This document shows positions 1-8,474 of a DNA stretch of 64,000 nt, in pieces. The stretch spans positions 2,243,001-2,307,000 of the forward strand of contig NZ_CP089985.1 in NCBI RefSeq assembly GCF_021390155.1. The letters run 5' to 3'. The notes under the pieces are model-generated. The model was not told the DNA's origin and searched no databases. It worked only from the letters and a program-made list of their open reading frames with translations. The position numbers and the translations under genes are program-made. Source of the DNA: Pseudomonas sp. HN11 (GTDB lineage: Bacteria > Pseudomonadota > Gammaproteobacteria > Pseudomonadales > Pseudomonadaceae). Position 1 is the stretch's first letter; each line of letters starts with the position of its first letter.

Positions 1-27
1 ACAGAGAGACCCGATCATGTCCGCAGC

Positions 28-1026
28 TTGAACCATTCCACCCAGGCATTGGAGCAGTTGGAGGCGACATTGCCACATATCTTCAAGAACATGCCCGGTA
101 TACGGATGGCCTTCAAGTATGTGGTGAAGCAACTGCGAGAGAGCGTGAAGTTTCTGCTCCCCAACTGCGCGGAACTGGTTGACATGCGCGAACTGCGCCA
201 GGCTCATGTCGACATGGCTCGGTTGCCGTATCCGGTGGTAGCCCTGGAAGCACCGTGGGTATTGCCGGACGGTGCGGGCGGCGACAAGTACGATGGTATC
301 CGTTCATCCAGGCGCATTGCTCTGTGCCTGGTCATGACACCGGAAGTCGCGATCTGGCTGCCGGATACCCGTTGCTTCTTGAAAGAGCCGCTCGGCGGGG
401 TAGTGGTGATTGCACTGTGCTGGGACGATTACACGGGGAAATGGAATCTGCCCCTGGGCGGTGTTTTCGTGCCCTATGACAATGAAGTCAGTGACTACGT
501 CCCTGGCGAGGCAGAACTCTCCGTGCAACTGCTGTGCGAACGCTATTTGGCCGCAGGAGTTCCTCTAAGCCAGCTTCGGCAGTTTCGAGTGGCTCCATTC
601 TTTGTCCTCCCTGAAATGGCGGCCGATGCACTGGCCCAAGCCTCGGAGAGCGAAGTGTCTGCGAGAATTTTGGCCGATACGAGCGATGAAGTGTCCATGC
701 TGTTGCAAACCGGGGTGGTGCTCAACTGCGCTAATGTCACCACCTCGGAAATCGCCGCGCCAAAACTGATCAATCACAAACGCAAGGCCAAGGGCAAGCC
801 GCCGTTGTTCAGCTATCGCGTTCTCCAAGTCAGCGCCCCACGCGCGCCTGGCGCTTCAAGTAGCGGCGGACAACATGCTTCGCCTCGCGCGCATCTGCGG
901 CGCGGGCATATACGGCGGTTGGAGGAACGGACCATTTGGGTGCGACCTGCGATGGTCAACCCTGGGGCGGGTGCGACAGTGGGGAAGGTTGATAAGGATT
1001 ACGCAATACGGCTACCAACACTCTGA
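28..1026 (+). CDS. Uncharacterised protein, accessory/phage-like C-terminus
   Basis: A 332-residue frame of unknown function. The C-terminal part (about residues 280-330) has the block HLRRGHIRRL followed by IWVRPAMVN and a KDYAI-like end, an arrangement I know only from uncharacterised proteins of phages and plasmids. No catalytic motif or membrane segment is obvious. The start is uncertain: TTG at 28 is the first usable codon here, but the frame stays open back to base 1, so the true start may lie outside the window. It precedes another unknown gene and a remnant integrase, which suggests cargo of an old integrated element (inference). Confidence 0.6.
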   Translation: MNHSTQALEQLEATLPHIFKNMPGIRMAFKYVVKQLRESVKFLLPNCAELVDMRELRQAHVDMARLPYPVVALEAPWVLPDGAGGDKYDGIRSSRRIALCLVMTPEVAIWLPDTRCFLKEPLGGVVVIALCWDDYTGKWNLPLGGVFVPYDNEVSDYVPGEAELSVQLLCERYLAAGVPLSQLRQFRVAPFFVLPEMAADALAQASESEVSARILADTSDEVSMLLQTGVVLNCANVTTSEIAAPKLINHKRKAKGKPPLFSYRVLQVSAPRAPGASSSGGQHASPRAHLRRGHIRRLEERTIWVRPAMVNPGAGATVGKVDKDYAIRLPTL

Positions 1027-1135
1027 AAGAAGAGAAGGTGAGACACACCGCTGCAGTTGTGTTCACCGGATGAGCGAGAAAGGAATCAGCCAGAGCTGAA
1101 GTTGAATTACCCGCAGATGAAATAGGACCCTATAC

Positions 1136-2458
1136 ATGGCAATCAAGCTACAAATGCTGACTGAACATCCGAACGAAATAGCGTTAATTGAGCGTTACTG
1201 GGCTGTCGATGAGTCAGGGCAATTCCTCGAAAAAGTGAGCGTTCTGGCTGATGTTATTCAAATGCCTCAGGGCGTTACGCTCGCCAGCTTCATCCGGCAA
1301 CGATGCACTGCATTTGATGAAAACCAGGTTTGTCCGCAGTGCGCAGAATTGATCGAAATCCGAAATCGCTCCGAGGCCAAAAAGGTTCCTCAGCGTTCGG
1401 CCAAACTTTGTACTTTTTGCCAAGACAAGCGCAATGCGATTGAGTTGGAAGTTAAAAAAGCGAAAGCGGAGGAGCTTGAAAGACGACTCGCAGAGTATTT
1501 CAGGAATCAACTGTCTAGAACCGTGGATTACGCTGGGATTGCGGATGGTCAAGTCTTACTTTTGTTGGCGCTGGACAGGGCGATTACGCCCAGGCTGACC
1601 AATGGTGGTTTCACGATAGGGGATTGCCGGGGGCTGGCACCTAGATACATTAGCGACTTTTTGAGTCAATTACGTGAGGCAGGTCTGATCCTCGAAGACC
1701 CGAACAAAGCCAAGCCTGGCACGTACTATTGGCAGCAGGACGAGATATGGGTGGTGAATACGCAGGTAGCTTATCGTTTGGCGCCGGATACGAAATTAGG
1801 GAGTGGTGAAGAGGTAATCCGCAGCCTATTGGACAGGGTATACACAGATAACGAAGGACTGTTCAACCTGTGGCTTGATTACTCAGTTGCTGATGTCATG
1901 TGCTATTTGGCCGATCAATGCGATCTGTACAACCATGCACTGTCTGAACATGAATTTGAAGAAATCAAAAGCAGCCTGCGCTCAGCATTGGAAATCTACA
2001 GTGTTTCGCAACTTTGGTCGGTGGCCTGGAAGGTCGTCAGAGACGCCGCCAGCTTGGCTAATCGCGAATATTACAATCGCCAGAAGGCGGCAGCGACCAT
2101 CCCGGGGAAGATCCGACGGTACTTGGAAAAAGCTCGACGGGAGTCAATAGAACTCAAGTCATGGAGTCGCCCGGAGCTACAGCCCGCTGGCACATTGGGA
2201 ATGGTGTTGGGCGAGGTATTTGGAATTGATGAAGACTCCAGTGGATTAACCGTTTCGTCCCTGTTTGCCAGGTTGACCGGGAGGGAGTGTTCATCGAATG
2301 TCGAAGCCGAGCTTTGCGAACCGGTACGGGAATTAATGACCAACGCATTGGCGCACGACGTCGGGCCATCAGTATTGTTTCGGTTCGCGGAGCTGATTCG
2401 TGCGGGGCATGACGTCGGCTTTGCGGTTAAGGAAATTGGTAGTGCTCTGCGGTCGTGA
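1136..2458 (+). CDS. Uncharacterised 440-aa protein with two CxxC pairs
   Basis: I do not recognise this gene. It encodes 440 residues starting at an ATG preceded by an AGGA-like site. About residues 60-95 hold CPQC and CTFC separated by a basic stretch, which could form a zinc ribbon. This is followed by a charged, probably helical segment (about 98-130). The central part (GDCRGLAPRYISDFLSQL) has the look of a winged-helix segment, but that is only an impression. No signal peptide or membrane segment is seen. It lies 109 bp after another unknown gene on the same strand and before integrase debris, so it is probably accessory DNA. Confidence 0.65.
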   Translation: MAIKLQMLTEHPNEIALIERYWAVDESGQFLEKVSVLADVIQMPQGVTLASFIRQRCTAFDENQVCPQCAELIEIRNRSEAKKVPQRSAKLCTFCQDKRNAIELEVKKAKAEELERRLAEYFRNQLSRTVDYAGIADGQVLLLLALDRAITPRLTNGGFTIGDCRGLAPRYISDFLSQLREAGLILEDPNKAKPGTYYWQQDEIWVVNTQVAYRLAPDTKLGSGEEVIRSLLDRVYTDNEGLFNLWLDYSVADVMCYLADQCDLYNHALSEHEFEEIKSSLRSALEIYSVSQLWSVAWKVVRDAASLANREYYNRQKAAATIPGKIRRYLEKARRESIELKSWSRPELQPAGTLGMVLGEVFGIDEDSSGLTVSSLFARLTGRECSSNVEAELCEPVRELMTNALAHDVGPSVLFRFAELIRAGHDVGFAVKEIGSALRS

Positions 2459-2623
2459 GCGTAGCAGGGCATCAGGTGAGCCATTGTGGGTAGTGGCTTG
2501 ATCAATCATCGGAAGAAGTTCGCGAAGTTGAGATCTACGGGCCCGTTTGAGTCCGTATTATGACTGGCTCCCCTCGGGTCTCCAGGCGAGCATCAGGTGC
2601 TGATTCTCTTACAGGAGCTCACC

Positions 2624-2830
2624 CTGCCACTCTCGGAATTCACCATTCGGCATGCCCTAATCACCGCTAAAACTACACCCTCTGCGACGTTGATGGCTTA
2701 TCCCTTTGAGTCGCCAGAGCGGGCAGTAAGCTGTGGCTGTTTTGCTATTACTGGGAAGGGTGTCAGCAGCGCATGTCTTTCGGTGCCTATCCTGAAGTTA
2801 GCACTAAAGCAAGTGCGTGAGCGACGTAAG
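2624..2830 (+). pseudogene. N-terminal remnant of a P4-type tyrosine integrase
   Basis: Reading across frames on the + strand gives PLSEFTIRHA, then in a second frame YTLCDVDGLSL, a stop, VARAGSKLWLFCYYWEG and MSFGAYPEVS. This order matches the N-terminal arm-binding domain of P4-family integrases, which typically run DGxGLxLxV..GSKxWxFxY..G..xxxSxGxYPxVSL. A Shine-Dalgarno-like AGGAG lies at 2613-2617, ahead of a CTG that may be a decayed start codon. At least one frameshift and one in-frame stop are present, and the catalytic C-terminal domain is absent. The fragment runs directly into an IS66 scrap on the other strand. The right boundary is approximate. Confidence 0.6.
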
Positions 2831-2952
2831 CGTCCGGGCAGGCGAGTAAAAACGTCCTTCAGATAGGCATACGTATCGTGCCCGTTGAGCTTGGCCGACA
2901 GGATCAAACTCATCAGCGCCGCCGCACGCACTCGCTGGCTCCAGCATCCGCT
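2806..2952 (-). pseudogene. C-terminal fragment of an IS66-family transposase (TnpC)
   Basis: On the minus strand the frame reads RAAALMSLILSAKLNGHD followed by TYAYLKDVFTRLP. This is the characteristic C-terminal block of IS66-family transposases (usual form: RAAAIMSLIxSAxLNGHDPYAYLKDVLxRLP). A stop lies just upstream of the fragment. Downstream the usual ending ELLPHRW is not found, although a -1 shift gives a short LTSLTHLL tail. Only about 45 residues survive of a protein normally around 500 long, and no IS66 terminal repeats or accessory genes are seen nearby. Confidence 0.75.
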
Positions 2953-3061
2953 TTATTCCAGTCGAGCATGAGTCATATGCCCGCCCCCTGCGTTCCGCGA
3001 CCCTCCCGAGAACCGCAAGATAGCTCCAGCGCTCTTGCCGACCCACTCAAGGAAAACTGCG

Positions 3062-3616
3062 ATGACCACTTTCACTCGTTACACCATCGATACCGCCCCT
3101 GCTGCCTCCAAGCCTGTTCTGGAAGCGGTGCAGAAAGCCTTCAGCTTCGTACCCAACCTGCAAGGCAATATGGCTGAATCGCCAGAGTTGCTGGCCGGCT
3201 ATAGTCAACTCTGGGACCTGTTTGGCAAGAGCACTCTGACTGTGCACGAACAGCAGGTTGTCTACCTCACCTCCAACTTCGAGAACAATTGCCACTACTG
3301 CATGGCAGGGCATACCGCTCTGGCCAAGATGATCGAAATGGCGCCTGAGGTGATTGCGGCATTACGTGCCGGTGGTGTTATTCCAGATGCCCGCCTGGAA
3401 GCTTTGCATGTGTTCACAACAGCGGTCGTGCGTGATCGCGGTTTCGTCGGTGATGCGCGTATCGAAGCATTCCTCGCTGCCGGCTTTACTCGCCGCAACG
3501 TGCTGGAAGTGGTATTGGGCGTCGCCACCAAGGTCATGAGCAACTACACCAACCACTTGGTGCACACTCAGCTTGACTCGTTCATGAACGGTAACGAATG
3601 GATTAAGCCGGTCTAA
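3062..3616 (+). CDS. AhpD-like carboxymuconolactone decarboxylase family protein
   Basis: This 184-residue all-helical protein belongs to the AhpD/carboxymuconolactone decarboxylase superfamily. The key motif is NCHYCMAGHTALAK, with the CxxC pair and nearby histidine used by AhpD-type peroxidases. I chose ATG 3062 because AAGGA sits just upstream; an in-frame start at 3035 lacks this. A likely role is peroxide or organic-radical handling, with the CxxC as redox centre (family knowledge; the substrate is unknown). It is followed by an SDR gene on the same strand and, after a broken LysR gene, by a thiol peroxidase-like gene on the other strand. Confidence 0.85.
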   Translation: MTTFTRYTIDTAPAASKPVLEAVQKAFSFVPNLQGNMAESPELLAGYSQLWDLFGKSTLTVHEQQVVYLTSNFENNCHYCMAGHTALAKMIEMAPEVIAALRAGGVIPDARLEALHVFTTAVVRDRGFVGDARIEAFLAAGFTRRNVLEVVLGVATKVMSNYTNHLVHTQLDSFMNGNEWIKPV

Positions 3617-3640
3617 ACGCTATTATCGACCTACATTCAG

Positions 3641-3660
3641 CCAGCCCTGATACGGGCTGG
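3641..3660 (+). terminator. Hairpin after the AhpD-like gene
   Basis: The arms CCAGCCC (3641-3647) and GGGCTGG (3654-3660) pair perfectly around a 6-base loop, shortly after the stop at 3616. There is no T-run, and the next gene's ribosome-binding site follows at once, so it may act as an attenuating hairpin or mRNA stabiliser rather than a full terminator. Confidence 0.4.
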
Positions 3661-3674
3661 TGCCAGGAGCACTC

Positions 3675-4397
3675 ATGAACATGCGGACTTTTTTGATCAC
3701 GGGCGCGAGCAAAGGAATTGGCCTTGCGCTAGCCAGGACGCTGGCGGACGCGGGGCACCGCGTTGTGGGCATTGCCCGCCAAGTGGAGAACATCGATTTC
3801 CCCGGTACGTTGGTCTCGGTTGACCTAGGGAACCGCTCAGCGACGGAGCAAACCCTGACAAGGCTAACCGAGCAATATGCTTTCGACGGTCTTGTGAATA
3901 ACGTCGGCGTGGTTCACCCGCAGTTACTGGGCGAGGTGGATCTGGACGACTTCGATGCGGTGATGCGCGTGAATCTGCATTCAGCGATTCTGGCCACTCA
4001 AGCCGTTCTACCGGGAATGCGTGAGCGGCAGTGGGGCCGAATCGTCAACATCTCCAGCCTTACTGTGCTCGGGATCACTCATCGCACGGCCTATGCCGCT
4101 GCCAAGGCTGCGCTGATCAGTTTTACCCGGTCCTGGGCATTGGAATTGGCCACGACCGGCATCACTGTCAATGCCGTTGCCCCAGGGCCGACCGAAACAG
4201 AATTGTTCCGCGCGAACAACCCTCCTGGCAGCGAGGGAGAAGCCCGCTACCTTTCTGGCGTACCTATTGGCCGCTTTGGCCAGCCAGAGGAGATCGCTGC
4301 AGCCATCACTTTCCTGCTGTCCGAGAGCAGTGGTTTCATTACTGGCCAGACATTGTTTGTCGATGGCGGTGCTTCGATCGGCAAGGCTGCGTTCTAG
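3675..4397 (+). CDS. SDR-family NAD(P)-dependent oxidoreductase
   Basis: A classical short-chain dehydrogenase/reductase of 240 residues. It has the cofactor motif TGASKGIG near the N-terminus, NNVG in place of the usual NNAG, the catalytic serine region (NISSLTVLG) and YAAAK, and the C-terminal GQTLFVDGG. ATG 3675 is preferred over the GTG at 3660 because AGGAG lies 6-7 bases upstream; ATG 3681 is also possible. The substrate cannot be read from sequence. It shares a strand with the AhpD-like gene and ends just before a strong terminator. Confidence 0.88.
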   Translation: MNMRTFLITGASKGIGLALARTLADAGHRVVGIARQVENIDFPGTLVSVDLGNRSATEQTLTRLTEQYAFDGLVNNVGVVHPQLLGEVDLDDFDAVMRVNLHSAILATQAVLPGMRERQWGRIVNISSLTVLGITHRTAYAAAKAALISFTRSWALELATTGITVNAVAPGPTETELFRANNPPGSEGEARYLSGVPIGRFGQPEEIAAAITFLLSESSGFITGQTLFVDGGASIGKAAF

Positions 4398-4441
4398 ACA
4401 GGCTTGCTTTGTACACGCCGCGTTGAGATAAGCCATTCGCT

Positions 4442-4472
4442 GCGAGCGAAGCCTCTGCTTCGCTCGCTTTTT
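4442..4472 (+). terminator. Rho-independent terminator after the SDR gene
   Basis: A 10-bp perfect stem, GCGAGCGAAG / CTTCGCTCGC, with a 6-base loop is followed directly by TTTTT. It separates the SDR from the downstream LysR remnant. Confidence 0.85.
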
Positions 4473-4503
4473 GTCTTTTCTAACCGTTTCAGAGGGAACA
4501 ACG

Positions 4504-4835
4504 ATGAATCGATTGGCTGCAATGGAAACCTTCGTCAGCGTGCTCGACGCAGGTTCGTTTTCAGCAGCGGCTCGGCGTCTTAACCTGGGCCAGCCCGCCG
4601 TGTCGAAATCCATTGCACAACTGGAAGAGCGTCTTGGCGTTTGCCTGCTTTTGCGTTCCACTCGCGGGCTCACGCCGACTGAGGCCGGTACGGCCTACTA
4701 CGAGCGCGCCAAACGTGCCATCAATGGCAATTGCCGCCGTTGGATCTTTGGGCGGTATTTCCTACAGGACGCCTGGCGAGCGCCAAGGCGCGGGCATTTG
4801 TCGACTTCGTCGAGGGATTGATGAGTCAGCAATAA
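4504..4835 (+). pseudogene. LysR-type regulator with internal out-of-frame deletion
   Basis: The first about 75 codons from ATG 4504 form a normal LysR helix-turn-helix domain (FSAAARRLNLGQPAVSKSIAQ; ..GLTPTEAGTAYYERAKRAI). In that frame the rest is nonsense ending at 4821. In the -1 frame from about 4725 a normal LysR C-terminus appears (LPPLDLWAVFPTGRL..ARAFVDFVEGLMSQQ) and stops at 4835. A full gene is about 900 bp, so roughly 570-600 bp of the effector domain is missing and the two ends are joined out of frame. It probably once controlled the flanking SDR/AhpD or peroxiredoxin-like genes (inference from position). Confidence 0.8.
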
Positions 4836-4836
4836 G

Positions 4837-4860
4837 CAAGGCCGCCCGAAGGAGGCCTTG
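4837..4860. terminator. Hairpin between convergent genes
   Basis: The arms CAAGGCC and GGCCTTG form a perfect inverted repeat with a 10-base loop, between the LysR remnant and the convergent peroxiredoxin-like gene. No clear T-run follows on either strand, so bidirectional termination is likely but not certain. Confidence 0.5.
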
Positions 4861-4872
4861 AGAGGTTCAATA

Positions 4873-5529
4873 TCAACCGCGCAATGCAGGCAGCAACTCG
4901 GTGGGCTCTGGACGCAGCGTGTAGTCCGGATTGACCTCCGCATACAGAATGATGCCGTCTTGACCGATGACAAAACGACCTGGCATCGGCAACGTCCAGC
5001 TCTGATCACCGTTGATGACCGGCAAGTTGTTGCCCAAGCTAAGATAGAGTGCCGCTAGGTAGTCTGGCAGCTTGAAACGTAGGCCGAATGCGGCCGCCAC
5101 TTCATTACCGCTATCACTCAGGATGGGGAAGTTCAGGTCATTTTGGCGCTGCGATTTGCGGCTGTTGGCCTGGCTCTGCGGCGAGATCGCGACCAGGCTG
5201 GCACCTCTTTCCTGAAAGACCGGCAGTGCTTGCTCCAAGGCTTGCAACTCCATATTGCAGTACGGGCACCACACCCCGCGATAGAAGCTGATCACCAGCG
5301 GGCCGCGTGACAGCAACTCTGTTGAAGACACCAGGTTCCCCTCAGCGTCAGGCAGTTTGAACGCCGGCGCCAGGTCGCCGGCCTTCAGCGCTCGCTCAGC
5401 TTGACCACTGGCGATCAGTTCGGCGGTGGTGCGGTGCATAACAGCATGTACTGGCGCAGGGGCATTGTATGGAGGCTTGCCGGCAACGAAATCAGCCTTG
5501 AATGCATCCAGTTTGGCTTGAAGGGTCAT
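4873..5529 (-). CDS. Peroxiredoxin-like (AhpC/TSA, redoxin-fold) protein
   Basis: A cytoplasmic thioredoxin-fold protein of 218 residues. It carries GVWCPYCNMELQ, the peroxidatic cysteine region of bacterioferritin-comigratory and AhpC-like proteins, here as a CxxC pair. Upstream is LISFYRG-like strand sequence, and the C-terminus has the family's GDQSWTLPMPGRFVIG segment. ATG 5529 is chosen because GAGGAAAT precedes it and the redoxin family begins with such a helix; the longer frame to 5655 has low-quality sequence. It probably reduces peroxides with thiols. Its neighbours (AhpD-like, SDR, broken LysR) fit a small oxidative-stress or electrophile-detoxification cluster. Confidence 0.85.
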   Translation of the reverse strand: MTLQAKLDAFKADFVAGKPPYNAPAPVHAVMHRTTAELIASGQAERALKAGDLAPAFKLPDAEGNLVSSTELLSRGPLVISFYRGVWCPYCNMELQALEQALPVFQERGASLVAISPQSQANSRKSQRQNDLNFPILSDSGNEVAAAFGLRFKLPDYLAALYLSLGNNLPVINGDQSWTLPMPGRFVIGQDGIILYAEVNPDYTLRPEPTELLPALRG

Positions 5530-5861
5530 GAATATTTCCTCGGTGGTTGATCTGTCGAGGCTCATGATCGCGGTATCGAAATCCCACCAGTAGAGAGCTG
5601 GCCAGCATAGGAAGTATGCCCTGCGGGAATGCCCCTCGGTTGACATCTCCCGCATTCGACTTCTATTCCCGCGGGCAATTATTCATATCGCTACGAGCTG
5701 TCTGCTCTATTCCGGCCGTCCTTAGCAGAATGACCTCCATCGTAGCCACTTGGCACGAAGCGTTGCGCCGCAGGTCACGCGGTACTCCAGGCGCCGCCCA
5801 CTTAAGTCCTGCTGTGAAAGACCTCAAAGGGCCAACCCTGAGTGGCCAAATAGAGGGAGCG
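5530..5861. other. Intergenic region without recognisable gene
   Basis: These 332 bases lie upstream of the peroxiredoxin-like gene and downstream of the MFS gene, both on the minus strand. I see no protein family in the short frames and no strong hairpin with T-run. It presumably contains the peroxiredoxin-like promoter, but I cannot place it. Confidence 0.4.
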
Positions 5862-7211
5862 TTACCCTAATCTCCGGTCACCCGCTAGCCTGCTGGCGTC
5901 GATTTGCTTTTTGCGAGCAGGGTCTCCCAACCACACCATCAGGCACATGCCTGTCAGGAGGATGGCTGCTACCGCAAAGAATGGCATGGAGTAACTATGG
6001 GTAGAGTCCTTGATCAAGCCGATCATGAACGGGCCGGTAAAACCACCCAGGTTGCCGATCGAGACGATCATGGCCAGGCCGCCCGCGGCAGCGCGACCGG
6101 TTAGAAAAGTGGACGGGATCGCCCAGAACGTCGCCTGGAAGGAGAGGATACTGGCCACCGCAATGCAAAGAGCGGCAATTTTCAGTACGGGGTGGTCTGT
6201 CACCGCCGCTGCCACGAGGGCTGTGGCAGCCATGGCCAACGCACTCACGACATAGGGCAGCCGGTGGCTGCTTTGGTTGGCCAGTCGCGCCCAGAGTGTC
6301 ATAGCGATTGCGCCTACTATGTAGGGCAGGGCGACGACAAACCCCAGGGTCCCACTGGGGATGCCCAGGCTTTTGACGATTTGCGGCAACCAGATACCGA
6401 TACCGACCGAACCCACGATGCAGCAGAAGTTAATGGCCGCCAGCGTGAATACTTTCGGATTGGTCAGGGCTGCCCGCAACGTGTTGCCATGGGAGGCGCC
6501 AATTGATTTCTGCTCTTCAGACAGGCGATTGTTGAGCCAGGTTTTTTCGCGATCCGATAACCACCGAGCCTTCAAGGGGGTGTCTACCAGCAAAAACAGG
6601 CACGCGATGCCCAGGAGTACAGCGGGCAACGCTTCGGTAATGAGCAGTAGCTGCCAGTTCTGCAGCCCAAGAACGCCGTGCTGTTCGAGCAACCAACCCG
6701 ACAGTGGCGAACCGACGATGTTCGCCACCGGGATGCCGAGCAGGAATGCGGCAGTCGCCTTGGCGCGCCACTTACCCGGGAACCAGTAGGTGAAGTACAG
6801 ATAAACCCCCGGCGTGAATCCGGCCTCGGCAACCCCCAGCAGGAAGCGTGCAATGCTGAAGCTGATTGGGCCGGTAGCGAACGCCGTGGCCATGGAAATG
6901 AGACCCCAGGTAATCATGATGCGAGCAATCCAGATCCGCGCGCCAAAGCGTTGCATCAGGAGGTTGCTGGGGATTTCAAAGATGAAATAGCCAAAGAAGA
7001 ACAGGCCGGCGGCCCATCCAAACATGGTTGCGGTCAGCCCTAAATCCTTGTTCATGCTGATCGCCGCGAACCCTACGTTTGTGCGGTCGAGGTAGCTGAT
7101 GACATAGCAGATGAAAATGAACGGAACGACGCGCCACAGGATGCGGCGCATCAGGCGCTCACCCTCGGCGTCGTCAAGCGGCGCAGAATGGGTCGGATTG
7201 TCGTAAGTCAT
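5862..7211 (-). CDS. MFS transporter, anion:cation symporter family
   Basis: A 449-residue inner-membrane transporter with about 12 hydrophobic segments. The early SYLDRTNVGFA motif is a hallmark of the ACS family (phthalate, tartrate, 4-hydroxyphenylacetate and hexuronate carriers). The internal cytoplasmic loop around residues 195-240 splits two six-helix halves. It begins at ATG 7211, 44 bp after the stop of the SMP-30-like lactonase gene, and is presumably co-transcribed with it. The likely job is uptake of an organic or sugar acid for this cluster; the exact substrate is unknown. Confidence 0.9.
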   Translation of the reverse strand: MTYDNPTHSAPLDDAEGERLMRRILWRVVPFIFICYVISYLDRTNVGFAAISMNKDLGLTATMFGWAAGLFFFGYFIFEIPSNLLMQRFGARIWIARIMITWGLISMATAFATGPISFSIARFLLGVAEAGFTPGVYLYFTYWFPGKWRAKATAAFLLGIPVANIVGSPLSGWLLEQHGVLGLQNWQLLLITEALPAVLLGIACLFLLVDTPLKARWLSDREKTWLNNRLSEEQKSIGASHGNTLRAALTNPKVFTLAAINFCCIVGSVGIGIWLPQIVKSLGIPSGTLGFVVALPYIVGAIAMTLWARLANQSSHRLPYVVSALAMAATALVAAAVTDHPVLKIAALCIAVASILSFQATFWAIPSTFLTGRAAAGGLAMIVSIGNLGGFTGPFMIGLIKDSTHSYSMPFFAVAAILLTGMCLMVWLGDPARKKQIDASRLAGDRRLG

Positions 7212-7255
7212 GTTGTCACATCTCTTATAGTTGTTGTGTGAACTGCACTGCGGAT

Positions 7256-8176
7256 TCAGGTGTGGGAGTACATCGGCATCCCGGGTGTGGCGGTTTGGAC
7301 TTGCAGAATGCTCCCGGTTTCGGACTCGACAATGAACAGCGTTCGACCGTCCTCGCCACCGAAAGCCAGGTTGGTATTGCTGATGCCCGCGCAGGAAACG
7401 ATGCGTTGCAGCGGTTCTGCCACTTTTGACATTTTCCAGACGGAACCGAAGCCCGTGTGTGCAATGTAGAGATTGCTGTCTGCATCAAGTGCCAGCCCAT
7501 CGGGACCGCCAAGGCCTCCGTGCAGTTGGGCGAAGACCCCGACCTTGCCAATGATCGAGCCGTTGCCCAGCGGGATACGCCAAATCTGTTGGGCGCGGGT
7601 GACCGCAATCAGCAGGTGATTCAGGTTAGGGTCGTAGACAATGCCGTTGGGGCTCGGGACGGTATTGAGCAGGCAAGTCAGGTTGTCATTGACGTCGAGT
7701 TTGTAAACCCGGCCGCTCGCATCCTGCAGGCCGGTCTGGCCCTGATCGGTGAAGTACAGGTCACCATTGGGCGCGAAGACGAGGTCATTCACGCCCTTGA
7801 ATCCTTCGGAACCCGCCGACGCCAGAAATGGCTGAATATCGCCGGTGACCGGATCGAGCACCATGATCCCGCGCTTGTAATCGGTGATGAAGATGCGCCC
7901 GTCCTGATGGATCTTCAGGCCGTTCGGCCAGCCGTCATAGGTGCATACCAGTTCCCATTCACCGAGAGGGGAAACCCTGAAGATCCGCCCGTTGGGGATG
8001 TCGGTCACATACAGGCGACCCTCTCGATCAAACGAAGGCCCTTCCAGAAACGAATCTATCGCTCGACCTTGGCGGTTGGCATTCGCCCAGGCCGTTGGCC
8101 GCGCGTTGCGAAAGTGGTCCGGTAGACGCGTGAATACGCTGGTCTGGAGGGTCGGTGGGGCGGCAAAAAAGCTCAT
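7256..8176 (-). CDS. SMP-30/gluconolactonase/LRE family protein
   Basis: A six-bladed beta-propeller lactonase-type protein of 306 residues. Repeated strand motifs are visible (EGPSFDREGRLYVTD, GVNDLVFAPNGDLYFTD, SPNGIVYDPNLNHL, GGPDGLALDADSNLYIA). The conserved Glu in EGP, the Asn in SPNG and the Asp in GGPDG are the usual metal ligands of this family. I chose ATG 8176 over 8197 because AGGAG precedes it. It probably hydrolyses a lactone in the cytoplasm. It sits just upstream of an MFS carrier and is transcribed away from an AT-rich promoter region and the IclR gene. Confidence 0.87.
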   Translation of the reverse strand: MSFFAAPPTLQTSVFTRLPDHFRNARPTAWANANRQGRAIDSFLEGPSFDREGRLYVTDIPNGRIFRVSPLGEWELVCTYDGWPNGLKIHQDGRIFITDYKRGIMVLDPVTGDIQPFLASAGSEGFKGVNDLVFAPNGDLYFTDQGQTGLQDASGRVYKLDVNDNLTCLLNTVPSPNGIVYDPNLNHLLIAVTRAQQIWRIPLGNGSIIGKVGVFAQLHGGLGGPDGLALDADSNLYIAHTGFGSVWKMSKVAEPLQRIVSCAGISNTNLAFGGEDGRTLFIVESETGSILQVQTATPGMPMYSHT

Positions 8177-8474
8177 TTTCGCTCCTGGCGGCGGCATAGG
8201 CGTGGTCGCCCAAACATTGTTATTTGTTTTTTATAATGCAATGGCGTTTCAAAATAAAGCAAATTTTGATGATGGGGATGATCCATGTGCCGCATAAAAA
8301 GGGTTTTATATGTGCATTTTCATATAGGTGTCTGGCGTGGGATTGTTTTTGGCTTGTTATAAAAAGAAATGTCATTTTAAAAATACAATTTTTCGTGTGC
8401 TCGGTTCCTGGCGGAAGAAGCAGTATCGCCTTGCGCTGTCGGTTTGCTGCGCCGCGATCGCTTGCGGGCTTTTA
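8177..8474. promoter_or_regulatory. AT-rich promoter region upstream of the lactonase gene
   Basis: About 200 bases (8213-8415) are markedly richer in A/T than anything nearby, with runs such as TTTTTTATAAT, GTTTTATATG and AAAAATACAATTTTT. On the minus strand a CATTATAAA-like -10 element can be proposed near 8235. The position suggests the promoter and operators of the lactonase-MFS operon and perhaps IclR targets. No exact operator could be assigned. Confidence 0.4.

Noticed and set aside
2520..2580. A tRNA-like attachment site next to the integrase remnant (GTTTGAGTCC near 2545)
   Set aside because: A T-loop-like decamer alone is not enough; no matching acceptor stem or second copy was found.
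2597..2866. An 89-codon + strand ORF as a real gene
   Set aside because: Its sequence is explained by a frameshifted integrase remnant; no intact product is expected.
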